This document shows, piece after piece, positions 33,753-41,915 of a stretch of DNA of 41,915 nucleotides. Both the position numbers and the translations under genes were made by a program. Every line of letters starts with the position of its first letter. Position 1 is the stretch's first letter. The stretch covers positions 1-41,915 of the forward strand of contig CAJAIK010000033.1 in the NCBI GenBank assembly GCA_903939765.1, read 5' to 3'. The stretch is from an uncultured Chlorobiaceae bacterium. GTDB lineage: Bacteria; Bacteroidota; Chlorobiia; Chlorobiales; Chlorobiaceae. Below the pieces are notes generated by a model. The model saw only the letters and a list, made by a program, of their open reading frames with translations, was not told where the DNA came from and did no database searches.

Positions 33753-35663
33753 TTACTTGCCCGTTACAAACTTGCTGACATGATCAAAAAATGCACGAGC
33801 CTCAAGAAAACCCACGATCCGGCTTTCCGCAATCTCCTTCCCTTTAGAATCAAAAAAGATCATTCCTGGAGGGCCAAAAAGGCCAAAACGCTTCATCAGT
33901 GCACGATCATCCTCACTATTACCAGTCACGTTAACCTGCAACAATGTCATATTGCCAAGCTGCTCAATAACCTTGGGATCATGAAAGGTAAAGCGGTCCA
34001 TCTCCTTGCAGGCGACACACCAATCGGCATAGAAATCGAGCATGACCGGTTTTTTGGCCGAGAGCAGTGCCTGATCGAGCTCCGCTACCGTTCGGATACG
34101 GGTAAAATTGACTCCCTTCACCTCTCCTGAAACAGCCGTCGATGTTCCACGCATCTGTTCAAGCGGTTCAAGCGGTTCAAGCGGATTGCTCCCACCGGCA
34201 GCAGCTCCCACAAGTTCGAGTAACCCGACAACAAAAAGAACCAGACCAAAGGTTTTGCCAAAGCGGAGAGCAATCGTCGGTTTAGCGGCTGACGCATCGA
34301 AAACACCGAGAAAAACTGCACAGAGAATAGCAAAAGCACCCCAGGCAAGCATGACTGCCGGAGCCGGGAGAATTGGCGAAACCATCCATACGGCAACGGC
34401 TATCAACAGCAGTCCGAACACATATTTCACGCCTATCATCCATGCACCTGCCTTGGGAAGCAAACTGCCGGCAGAAAGACCAACAAGCAGCAGCGGCACA
34501 CTCATTCCCATGGCCATCGAAAAGAGTGCCAGCCCGCCAAGAAGCACGTCACGCGTCTGGCTGATATAGACAAGGGTTCCGGCAAGCGGCGCCGCAACAC
34601 AAGGGCCCACAATAAGCGCCGACAAAGCTCCCATAAAAAAGACCCCAAAAAAACGGCCACGCTTCAAGCCACCTGATGCCTTGCCAAGCTTGCTTTGCAG
34701 GGCGGTTGGCAACTGCAACTGATAAACATCAAACATGGAAAGAGAGAGGAGAACAAGCAGCAACGCAAAGAGCACCAGAACCCATGGTTTCTGCAAAGCT
34801 CCGGCAAGCCCTTCACCCGCAAGCCCGGCAGCAACACCAAGCGAAGTATAGACCAACGCCATACCGAGACAATAGGCGAGCGCCATCAGAAAGCTGCGAC
34901 GGCGGGTAACATCTCCCTCGCCCACAATAATTGAGGAGAGAATCGGCACCATCGGCAAAACGCAGGGAGTAAACGACAACAGCAGTCCGAAAGCAAGAAA
35001 AGCAAGGGAAATTTTCCACAAACTTCCCCCGGCAAGGGTGGCTGTTGCCAGAGAGAGGTCATTGTCCGCCGCGCCCGCTTTCGAAGGAGCTGCACTATCA
35101 ACAGCCAAAGGAGCCGCCGGTGCCGGTTTTCCGGCTTCAACAGCACCATTGCTTGCAGGAACAGGAGCAGGAGCGTCTGCCTGCTCACCATCCGCCACCA
35201 GCAAACCCGGCCTGGAAGGATCAACCTTAAAAAGCTTTGTTACAGGAGGATAACAAAGGCCATCCTCAGCACACCCCTGATAGACAACACTCAGCGTAAA
35301 GGGGCTGTCAGCCTTGACAAGAGGTACATCAACGTTCAGGCGGTCATGATAGATGGCAATTTTCTCATTGGTTGAAGAATCCGTTATGGTGATCCCTTTC
35401 GGCAGTACAGGAGCCTTCAGGTCAGCCTTGCCGCTTTCGACTCCGACCGTCACCTTGTCGCGATAGAGCTTGTACCCTTTGGCAATCTCCCAGTGCAGCA
35501 AAACCGTACGGGAACTGTTCAGCTCAGCCGTGATCTTGAACGCCTGTTCAGGATCAAGAAATTCAGCCGCAGAAGCGCTGCTCACCCTGAAACAGAGTGA
35601 CAGAAAAACAGCAAAAAGAGCGGCAGCACGCCTCAGTACTGGATGGTTCATCTTTGTTCGCAT
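33753..35663 (-). CDS. dsbD: thiol:disulfide interchange protein DsbD
   Basis: A 636-residue protein that carries electrons from cytoplasmic thioredoxin to the periplasm. After a signal peptide (about residues 1-33) come the alpha domain with the redox pair in YQGCAEDGLCYPP, an eight-helix membrane domain with the two cysteines of FTPCVLPMVPI and GPCVAAPLAGT, and a C-terminal thioredoxin domain with the CxxC active site in DFYADWCVACKEMD. All six redox cysteines are present. The longest frame reaches 35783 and runs into apbE; I chose the ATG at 35663, with 35651 also possible. Next to an ApbE-like gene, it fits a periplasmic redox theme. A short 9-bp tandem repeat varies the linker before the thioredoxin domain. 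Confidence 0.93.
   Translation of the reverse strand: MRTKMNHPVLRRAAALFAVFLSLCFRVSSASAAEFLDPEQAFKITAELNSSRTVLLHWEIAKGYKLYRDKVTVGVESGKADLKAPVLPKGITITDSSTNEKIAIYHDRLNVDVPLVKADSPFTLSVVYQGCAEDGLCYPPVTKLFKVDPSRPGLLVADGEQADAPAPVPASNGAVEAGKPAPAAPLAVDSAAPSKAGAADNDLSLATATLAGGSLWKISLAFLAFGLLLSFTPCVLPMVPILSSIIVGEGDVTRRRSFLMALAYCLGMALVYTSLGVAAGLAGEGLAGALQKPWVLVLFALLLVLLSLSMFDVYQLQLPTALQSKLGKASGGLKRGRFFGVFFMGALSALIVGPCVAAPLAGTLVYISQTRDVLLGGLALFSMAMGMSVPLLLVGLSAGSLLPKAGAWMIGVKYVFGLLLIAVAVWMVSPILPAPAVMLAWGAFAILCAVFLGVFDASAAKPTIALRFGKTFGLVLFVVGLLELVGAAAGGSNPLEPLEPLEQMRGTSTAVSGEVKGVNFTRIRTVAELDQALLSAKKPVMLDFYADWCVACKEMDRFTFHDPKVIEQLGNMTLLQVNVTGNSEDDRALMKRFGLFGPPGMIFFDSKGKEIAESRIVGFLEARAFFDHVSKFVTGK
34158..34184. 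repeat. three-copy 9-bp tandem repeat within dsbD
   Basis: The unit ttcaagcgg occurs three times in a row and encodes a Pro-Leu-Glu repeat (NPLEPLEPLEQ) in the linker between the membrane domain and the thioredoxin domain. Copy number could change by slippage without breaking the frame. Confidence 0.8.
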
Positions 35664-35700
35664 AAAAATAGAAGTTATTGAGTTACGCCAGAGGCCGAAA

Positions 35701-36591
35701 TTACGTGTTTTTATGATAAATCTTGCCGGATTGGTCAACAGCGAGATACCCCATCCCTGCATCCTCCAAAAAAGCCAAAGCATCTACCCCTTTCAGCATT
35801 GCTATCGTTGTGCAACTTCCGGCTGTGATCGCCAAAGGAGCGACAACCGTGACTGATCGCCAGTAAGTCACAGGAAATCCCGTTCTGGGGTGAAGAATGT
35901 GGCAGTAACGATGGCCCTCCACTTCAAAAAAACGCTCATAGTCACCGCTTGTCGCCAACGCTCCGCCATGGAGCGGAATCGAAGCAATCGTAAGCTCCTT
36001 GTGGCGCGGATCCTGAATCCCGATAACCCAGGGCGTTCCATCAGGCTTGGGGCCAACAAGCCGTATATCACCCGCAAGGTTCACATAGCCATGCCGCACC
36101 CCCTTTGCAGCAACAACTGCCGCCGCACGGTCAGCAGCATACTCCTTGCCCACTCCGCCAAAATCAATCTCCATACCCGCCTCAGGCAGACGAATGGCAT
36201 TGCCCTGCCGTTCCACCCGGTTCCAGCCGACAAGAGAAAGAAGTCCGGAAAGTTTGGCCGGTTCAGGAAGGATCGCCTTACTGAAATCCCATGCATGGCG
36301 CAAGACCCCGGAGGTAAGGTCGAACAAACCATCGCTCATCTCATAGAGAGTATCAGCATAGCCAAAGAGTGATGCCGTCTCCTCATCATACTCGACAGAG
36401 TCACTGCCTGCGGCAGCATTAATTCGGGAAACAATGCTCCCGGGCCGGTAACGCGAGTACTTGAACTCTATTCTCCCCACCTCTTCAAGCACAAGATTGG
36501 CTATGGAGTGTGCCTCTTCTTTGCTTTTTGACACAAGCACTGCCTCTGCGCTCCCCCCCATGGCATCAAATCCAAAACGATAAATCTCCAT
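35701..36591 (-). CDS. apbE: ApbE-like FAD:protein FMN transferase
   Basis: A 296-residue protein of the ApbE family, which attaches FMN from FAD to Thr residues of redox proteins such as Rnf or Nqr subunits. Family motifs seen are FKYSRYRPGSIVSRIN, FDLTSGVLRHAW, MEIDFGGVGKEYAADRAA and HILHPRTGFPV. The usual Mg2+-site AD-x-x-x-T near the C-terminus reads AGSCTT here, so the Asp is replaced while the Thr is kept. No signal peptide is apparent in MEIYRFGFDAMGG. The longest frame begins with a TTG at 36642; the ATG at 36591 follows an AAGGTGG ribosome binding site. It lies 37 bases before dsbD on the same strand, so they are probably cotranscribed. Confidence 0.88.
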   Translation of the reverse strand: MEIYRFGFDAMGGSAEAVLVSKSKEEAHSIANLVLEEVGRIEFKYSRYRPGSIVSRINAAAGSDSVEYDEETASLFGYADTLYEMSDGLFDLTSGVLRHAWDFSKAILPEPAKLSGLLSLVGWNRVERQGNAIRLPEAGMEIDFGGVGKEYAADRAAAVVAAKGVRHGYVNLAGDIRLVGPKPDGTPWVIGIQDPRHKELTIASIPLHGGALATSGDYERFFEVEGHRYCHILHPRTGFPVTYWRSVTVVAPLAITAGSCTTIAMLKGVDALAFLEDAGMGYLAVDQSGKIYHKNT

Positions 36592-36927
36592 AGTCCACCT
36601 TTTTATAACTGTAAAAAAGACTTTCACGCCATCGACTTCCAACGTAAAGCCTTAACGTCAAAGAACAGAACCTTCAGTGAAGACTCCAACATGATAGCCT
36701 CTCATGGCTTAAAGCATTATTAAAGGATGCTTAAAAATTACCAAAAAAGCGAAAAAATATACTCCCTTCGGGATATGTTCTCGTGTATGCCCTGTACTTG
36801 GGCGCAAAAAGAGATGCAGAAGATCAAAAAGCGGGATAAAAGCTTGCAAGAACAACAAATGCCAACAGGAATATCACTCTCGCAATACTCCCGCCGGCAT
36901 AAAATCTGTCACGGATTTACCCGTGTT
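36592..36927. other. gene-free region between apbE and the giant adhesin gene
   Basis: 336 bases. Close to the end of the giant gene is a small stem (CACGG 36910-36914, CCGTG 36921-36925), followed on the minus strand by ACAGATTTT, a possible weak terminator. The rest is AT-rich. A plus-strand frame starting at 36727 crosses into the giant gene antisense and is not supported. Confidence 0.5.
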
Positions 36928-39900
36928 TCAGGCAATGATATGGATGTCCGAAGCATGCAGACCGGGATGGGACGATGTCCCGATAATTGCCACCTGCACC
37001 GCGGCAACTCCGCCTGCGCCATCCGCATCGTAGTAGAGCGCGCCTGACGAGGTGTTGTAAATAATCCGGTCACTGCTGTCATGGGCAGTAGTGACTCCCG
37101 CACCTGACCAGAACTGATCCAGACTCAACTCACCCTCAAGAGCGCCAAGACCGGTAAAAACAGCCTTGCTGAACTGGAGGGTATCCGTCCCTGACATAAA
37201 ATCAGTAATGGTATCTCTGTTCGAGCTGGCACTGGGCGCTGTGTTAAAGACAAAAGAGTCACTACCGGTACCACCAGTCAGAATGTCGTTACCTTTGCCT
37301 CCAAACAAGATATCATTGCCAGCACCTCCAATCAGCGTGTCATTGCCTGCGCCTCCATCAAGAATATCATCAAAAGCGGTACCGGTCAAAGAGTTTGCGC
37401 CGGCATTACCGGTTATCGACAGAGCATTGAGCACTGCCGAGGCATTCACATTCAGCGCGGTAATGCCCGTCGTCACCGCCGCAGCGGCGGTCCCTGTACC
37501 GATAACCACTTTCTCAATACCGGTATCTTCCGAATACAAGGTGAGTGTCCCTGCTGTCGTTGAGGTGAACCGAACCTCGTCAATGCCGCTCAGTCCACTA
37601 TCGGCAAACTCATGCGACGGATGGTCGGAAGAGAAACCAACAAGGTAAAGATCAGAACCCTCGCCACCATTCAAAGTGTCAACGCCCGCCTTGCCATCAA
37701 GAATATTCCTTGCACTGTTACCGTTAATGATATTCGCCAGAGCATTACCTGTTCCATTGATTGCATCAACTCCCGTCAGCGTCAGGTTTTCAACATTGTC
37801 TCCAAGCGTCCAGGTCACACTCGACTCTACCCTGTCTATACCTTGATTCACCGACTCCTTCACAACGTCACCGATGTTATCGACAATATAGGTATCGTTC
37901 CCTGCACCTCCCTGCATGGAATCCTTGCCGACTCCACCATCAAGAATATTGCCCGCGCTGTTGCCGATGATGATATTCGCCAGAGTGTTACCGGTACCAT
38001 TGATTCCGTCAGAACCCGTCAGCATCAGGTATTCAACATTCACTCCAAGCGTATAGGTAATACTCGACTTGACAGTATCAGTTCCTTGATTCGCCAACTC
38101 CTGAACCAGGTCACTGGCACTGTCGACAATATAGGTGTCGTTACCTGATCCACCCTTCATGGTGTAATTGCCTCGACTGCCATCGAGAGTGTTGTCCCTG
38201 CTGTTGCCTGAAATGATTTTATTCTGAATTGTATCACTGCCTCCATCATGACCGTCATCACCATGACCATCATCACCATGTCCATCATCACCATGTCCAT
38301 CATCACCACCGCCTGACGTTGTTGTGGTGATCGTTAATGCTGGTGTTATACCGGCACTGCCATTGTTTCCTGCAGCATCTCTGTAGCTTGCATTGGCAAC
38401 CGTAATGCTCGCGGCAACTGAGGCGAGGCCTGCCGTCGGGGTAAAGATCGCCGTACGGGTCAGGCCGGTGCCGCTCAGGGCACCAAGAGCGCCATTAACC
38501 GTCGAAATATCGGCTTCGGTAAAACTCAAACCTGGATCTTCGCTGAAAGTGAAGGTAATTGTCGCGGTCTGACCAGTACTCAGTACACTCGTACTGCTGG
38601 TTATGGCTACCGAGGGTGCGAGAGTGTCGAAAGTGATTGAAGGGGTATTACCGGCACTGCCACTGTTTCCGGCAGTATCCGTGTAGCTCGCGTTGGCAAT
38701 CGTAATGCTCGCTGCGCCAGCGTTCACGCCCGCCGTTGGGGTAAAAGTTGCTGTGCGCACAAGGCCGCTGCCGCCGAGAGCGCCAAGGGTACCGCCAGCA
38801 ATGGCAAGATCAGCCGCCGTAAAGCTCAATCCGGGATCTTCGCTAAAGGTGAAGCTTATCGCAGCGGTCTGGCCAACAAGGAGTGTCGTCTTGTCGCTCG
38901 TAATGGCTACCGTCGGGGCAAGGGTATCGATGATGATTGAGGGGGTTGTACCTGTACTGCCCGTGTTGCCTGCGACATCAGTGTAGCTCGCATTGGCAAC
39001 CGTAATGCTCGCAGAACCGGAAGCAAGACCAGCCGCCGGTGTAAAGGTTGCCGTACGCACAAGTCCGCTGCCGCCCAGAGCGCCAAGGGTGCCGCCAGCT
39101 ACGGTAAGGTCAGCCGGTGTAAAGCTTGAACCGGGATCTTCGCTGAAGGTGAAACTGATCTGGGCGGTCTGGCCAGCATGCAATGCACTGGCGCTGCTGG
39201 TGATCGCGACCGTCGGCGGAAGCGTGTCAAGCACATAAGCCTGGCTGACTGCTGAGCCGGCGTTACCAGCAGCATCCCGAACCTCCAGCATGATGGTACT
39301 GCTTCCCGAAAGAGTTGCTCCATCCCAGTTAATCGCCGTCCCACTCACTTTGCTTGTAATATTACTCCACGAGGCACCGTTATCTACGGAGCCAAAGAGC
39401 TGCTCTTCAGCACCAAGCAAGGCGCCCAGCATACCGGTTATGCTTTGCGCCGCCACAGAGGTAATAAAGTCGGCATCGCTGCTGCCCGTGTCGGCACTGA
39501 TATCCAGACCGCTTATCGTTACCGCAGGGGCCTGAGTATGAATGCTTATTGCAGGTGTTGTCCCGGCACTACCGGTATTGCCAGCTGCATCAGTGTAGCT
39601 CGCGTTGGCAACGGAAATAGTCGCTGTGCCGGATGCGACTCCCGCTGTTGGCGTAAAGGTTGCTGTACGCACAAGGCCGCTGCCACTCAAGGTGCCAAGG
39701 GTGCCGCCAGCAATGGTAAGGTCAGCCGCCGTAAAGCTCAAGCCGGGATCTTCGCTGAAGGTAAAGCTGATCGCGGCAGTCTGGCCAAAGCTCAAGGTGC
39801 TCCTGCTGCTGGTAATAGCTACCGTTGGCGCAAGGGTATCAATGGTGATTGAGGGAGTTGTCCCGGCACTGCCCGTGTTGCCGGCGGCATCAGTATAGCT

Positions 39901-41915
39901 CGCATTGGCAACCGTAATGTTCGCTATACCGGAGGCAAAATCCGCCGTCGGCGTAAAGGTTGCTGTACGCACAAGGCCGGTGCCACTCAAGGTGCCAAGG
40001 GTGCCGCCAGCAATGGTAAGGTCAGCCGCCGTAAAGGTTGAACCGGGATCTTCGCTGAAGGTGAAGCTGATTTCGGCGGTCTGGCCTGCATGCACTGCGC
40101 TTGTGCTGCTGGTGATCGATACCGTAGGAGCAAGAGTGTCGATGGTGATTGAGGGGGTTGTGCCCGCACTGCCCGTGTTGCCGGCGGCATCAGTGTAGCT
40201 CGCGTTGGCAACGGTAATGCTCGCAGAAGCGGAAGCAAGACCAGCCGTTGGCGTAAAGGTTGCCGTACGCACAAGGCCGCTGCCGCCGAGAGCACCAAGG
40301 GTGCCGCCAGCAATGGCAAGATCAGCCGCCGTAAAGGTTGAACCGGGATCTTCGCTGAAGGTGAAGCTTATCTCAGCGGTCTGGCCGGCATGCGCTGCGC
40401 TTGTGCTACTGGTGATCGATACCGTAGGAGCAAGAGTGTCGATGGTAATTGAGGGGGTTGTGCCCGCACTGCCCGTGTTGCCTGCGACATCAGTGTAGCT
40501 CGCGTTGGCAACCGTAATGCTCGCAGAACCGGAAGCAAGAGCAGCCGTCGGCGTAAAGGTTGCCGTACGCACAAGACCGCTGCCGCCCAGGGCGCCAAGG
40601 GTGCCGCCAGCAATAACAAGATCAGCCGCCGTAAATGTTGAACCGGGATCTTCGCTGAAAGTAAAGTTAATTGTAGCTGTTTCACCGCTTTTCAGGGCAC
40701 TCTTGTCGCTCGTGACGGCTACCGTCGGCGGAACCGTGTCGAGCACGTAAGCCTGGCTGAGTGCAGATCCTGCGTAACCGGCGGTGTTCCGGACTTCCAG
40801 TTTGATGGTGCTGCTGCCCGAAAGTGTTGCTCCATCCCAAGTAATCGCCGTACCACTCACTTTGCTCGTGATATCACTCCACGAGGAACCATTATCTACC
40901 GATCCAAAAAGCTTTTCGCCTGCTCCAAGTGCCGTACTGAGCGTGCCGGTAATGCTCTGAGCAGCCTCTCTGGTAATGAAATCGGTGTTACTCGTACCGG
41001 TATCGGCAGAGATATCGAGAGCAGTGACCGTTACCGTCGGGCCAAGATTAGTAATGGCAATTGAAGGGGTTGTGCCGGCACTGCCACTGTTGCCTGCCGC
41101 ATCAGTGTAGCTTGCATTGGCAACCGTCACCGTCGCTGCACCAGTGGAGATCGTCGGCGTAAAGGTTGCCGTACGGATCAGGCCGGTAGTGGTCAAGCCA
41201 CTGAGTGTGCCACCGGATACAGCAATGTCGGATGCCGTAAAGCTCGAACCCGGATCTTCGCTGAAGGTGAAGCTGATCGTGGCAGTCTGATTAGCAGGAA
41301 GAATGCTCGTGCTGCTGGTGATCCCTACGGTTGGAGCGAGGGTATCAATGGTTATTGAAGGGGTGGTGCCGGCTCCACCAGCATTAAGTGCGGCATCAGT
41401 GTAGCTGCCGCTGGCAACCGTAATGCTCGCTGTGCCAGAAGCAAGGCCCGCCGTCGGCGTAAAGAGTGCGGTGCGGGTCAGGCCGGTAGTTGTCAAGCCG
41501 CTGAGGGTGCCACCGGATACAGCAATGTCGGATGCCGTAAAGGTTGCAAGGGGATCTTCGCTGAAGGTAAAGCTGATGGTCGCGGTCTGGCCGGCATGCA
41601 AGGCGGTCGCACTACTGGTGATTGCTACCGTTGGAGCAAGCGTATCAATGGTGATTGAGGGGGTGGTGCCAGCTCCACCAGGGTTGAGTGCGGCATCGGT
41701 ATAGCTCGCATTGGCAACCGTAATACTTGCTGTGCCGGAGGCAAGACTTGCCGTCGGCGTAAAGGTTGCCGTACGAACAAGGCCGGTAGTGGTCAAGCCG
41801 CTGAGGGTGCCACCGGATACGGCAATATCGGACGCCGTAAAGGTTGCAAGGGGATCTTCGCTGAAGGTAAAGCTGATGGTCGCTGTCTGGCCGGCATGCA
41901 AGGCGGTCGCACTAC
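36928..41915 (-). CDS. giant secreted Ig-like repeat / RTX calcium-binding protein (C-terminal part)
   Basis: The last 1662 codons of a very large surface or secreted protein; the frame is open to the right edge, so the start lies outside. N-terminal to C-terminal it has about ten Ig-like domains of roughly 100 residues (each like FTFSEDP...FTA-D, then TPSITIDTL), interrupted twice by a different module (ISADTG...LFGSVDNG...YVLDTV). A His/Asp/Gly linker follows (four DDGHG units), then RTX-like calcium-binding repeats (NDTYIVD, GGAGNDTLIGGAGND, GGKGNDILTGG) and a C-terminal tail (RIIYNTSSGALYYDADG...) typical of type I secretion substrates. It probably serves adhesion or aggregation. No secretion genes are in the window. 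Confidence 0.88.
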   Translation of the reverse strand, partial: SATALHAGQTATISFTFSEDPLATFTASDIAVSGGTLSGLTTTGLVRTATFTPTASLASGTASITVANASYTDAALNPGGAGTTPSITIDTLAPTVAITSSATALHAGQTATISFTFSEDPLATFTASDIAVSGGTLSGLTTTGLTRTALFTPTAGLASGTASITVASGSYTDAALNAGGAGTTPSITIDTLAPTVGITSSTSILPANQTATISFTFSEDPGSSFTASDIAVSGGTLSGLTTTGLIRTATFTPTISTGAATVTVANASYTDAAGNSGSAGTTPSIAITNLGPTVTVTALDISADTGTSNTDFITREAAQSITGTLSTALGAGEKLFGSVDNGSSWSDITSKVSGTAITWDGATLSGSSTIKLEVRNTAGYAGSALSQAYVLDTVPPTVAVTSDKSALKSGETATINFTFSEDPGSTFTAADLVIAGGTLGALGGSGLVRTATFTPTAALASGSASITVANASYTDVAGNTGSAGTTPSITIDTLAPTVSITSSTSAAHAGQTAEISFTFSEDPGSTFTAADLAIAGGTLGALGGSGLVRTATFTPTAGLASASASITVANASYTDAAGNTGSAGTTPSITIDTLAPTVSITSSTSAVHAGQTAEISFTFSEDPGSTFTAADLTIAGGTLGTLSGTGLVRTATFTPTADFASGIANITVANASYTDAAGNTGSAGTTPSITIDTLAPTVAITSSRSTLSFGQTAAISFTFSEDPGLSFTAADLTIAGGTLGTLSGSGLVRTATFTPTAGVASGTATISVANASYTDAAGNTGSAGTTPAISIHTQAPAVTISGLDISADTGSSDADFITSVAAQSITGMLGALLGAEEQLFGSVDNGASWSNITSKVSGTAINWDGATLSGSSTIMLEVRDAAGNAGSAVSQAYVLDTLPPTVAITSSASALHAGQTAQISFTFSEDPGSSFTPADLTVAGGTLGALGGSGLVRTATFTPAAGLASGSASITVANASYTDVAGNTGSTGTTPSIIIDTLAPTVAITSDKTTLLVGQTAAISFTFSEDPGLSFTAADLAIAGGTLGALGGSGLVRTATFTPTAGVNAGAASITIANASYTDTAGNSGSAGNTPSITFDTLAPSVAITSSTSVLSTGQTATITFTFSEDPGLSFTEADISTVNGALGALSGTGLTRTAIFTPTAGLASVAASITVANASYRDAAGNNGSAGITPALTITTTTSGGGDDGHGDDGHGDDGHGDDGHDGGSDTIQNKIISGNSRDNTLDGSRGNYTMKGGSGNDTYIVDSASDLVQELANQGTDTVKSSITYTLGVNVEYLMLTGSDGINGTGNTLANIIIGNSAGNILDGGVGKDSMQGGAGNDTYIVDNIGDVVKESVNQGIDRVESSVTWTLGDNVENLTLTGVDAINGTGNALANIINGNSARNILDGKAGVDTLNGGEGSDLYLVGFSSDHPSHEFADSGLSGIDEVRFTSTTAGTLTLYSEDTGIEKVVIGTGTAAAAVTTGITALNVNASAVLNALSITGNAGANSLTGTAFDDILDGGAGNDTLIGGAGNDILFGGKGNDILTGGTGSDSFVFNTAPSASSNRDTITDFMSGTDTLQFSKAVFTGLGALEGELSLDQFWSGAGVTTAHDSSDRIIYNTSSGALYYDADGAGGVAAVQVAIIGTSSHPGLHASDIHIIA
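38252..38311. repeat. four-copy 15-bp tandem repeat encoding a His/Asp/Gly linker
   Basis: A 15-bp unit (ccatcatcaccatgt and close variants) is repeated four times. On the minus strand it encodes DDGHG units joining the Ig-like array to the RTX part of the giant protein. Copy number can change in frame. The His/Asp content suggests metal binding, possibly zinc or nickel. Confidence 0.85.
38330..41915. repeat. tandem array of about 300-bp Ig-like domain repeats
   Basis: The DNA repeats with a period of about 300 bp across this stretch and continues off the edge. For example the segments starting near 39905, 40205 and 40505 are near-identical. Two stretches (about 39225-39545 and 40735-41050) are a distinct module that is similar between its two copies. 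Such near-identical direct repeats are prone to recombination and to assembly collapse. Confidence 0.88.

Noticed and set aside
35664-35783. N-terminal extension of dsbD overlapping apbE
   Set aside because: The signal peptide begins at about 35663-35651; the extension has no leader character and overlaps the end of apbE.
36727-37047. Plus-strand frame of 106 codons
   Set aside because: The second part is antisense to the conserved C-terminus of the giant protein and no ribosome site or motif is present.
38330-41915. CRISPR-like periodic repeats
   Set aside because: The 300-bp period is coding and encodes Ig-like domains; there are no short direct repeats with unique spacers anywhere in the window.

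Overview
The window looks like a chromosomal segment of a green sulfur bacterium (Chlorobiaceae). The best single marker is a 75-residue CsmB chlorosome envelope protein. It is supported by a CruA/CruB-type carotenoid cyclase, a flavodoxin carrying a PCP_red domain, a type-E (HdrB-like) succinate dehydrogenase/fumarate reductase as expected for the reductive TCA cycle, and the mid-GC, weak-Shine-Dalgarno style of that group. I cannot name the species. No rRNA, tRNA, CRISPR array, insertion sequence or phage gene was seen.

Layout. 0.2-5.1 kb (minus strand): hemE with a clear terminator, then sdhA-sdhB-HdrB-like subunit. 5.3-5.7 kb: a two-CBS-domain protein. 5.9-11.8 kb (minus): a five-gene operon of a CsoR/CstR-family repressor with its own operator, a TolC-like outer membrane channel, a drastically shortened membrane fusion protein, an RND pump and an MBL-fold hydrolase. 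The repressor has the Cys-Asn-Cys pattern of persulfide sensors rather than the Cys-His-Cys of copper sensors, so this may be a sulfur-species-responsive export operon. 11.9-16.7 kb: a pigment/chlorosome neighbourhood with a DUF1997-like protein, two small unknown proteins, the carotenoid cyclase, an unlisted 41-residue one-helix membrane ORF, the flavodoxin-PCP_red fusion and csmB.

16.8-21.4 kb (plus): four co-directional genes, three of them joined by ATGA overlaps, that read as a cell-wall sugar salvage pathway: AmgK-like kinase, MurU-like nucleotidyltransferase, NamZ (DUF1343) exo-muramidase and a sodium:solute symporter. 21.6-25.8 kb: a large soluble PAS/GAF hybrid histidine kinase with a stand-alone receiver. 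25.8-32.0 kb: an SDR protein, a secreted pentapeptide-repeat protein made of two similar halves, a small unknown gene, an HTH-PAS protein, a TerC-family protein and the Kup potassium transporter. 32.2-36.6 kb: a 54-residue candidate ORF, two tandem RlpA-like proteins, DsbD and an ApbE-like flavin transferase. 36.9-41.9 kb (minus): the C-terminal part of a giant secreted protein, with about ten 100-residue Ig-like repeats, a His/Asp/Gly linker and RTX-type calcium-binding repeats. It runs off the right edge.

Several longest-possible reading frames begin at TTG or GTG well upstream of the credible start (hemE, the CsoR-family gene, the pentapeptide protein, apbE, dsbD, namZ and others). Coordinates below use the start I think is real, and the reason is given.
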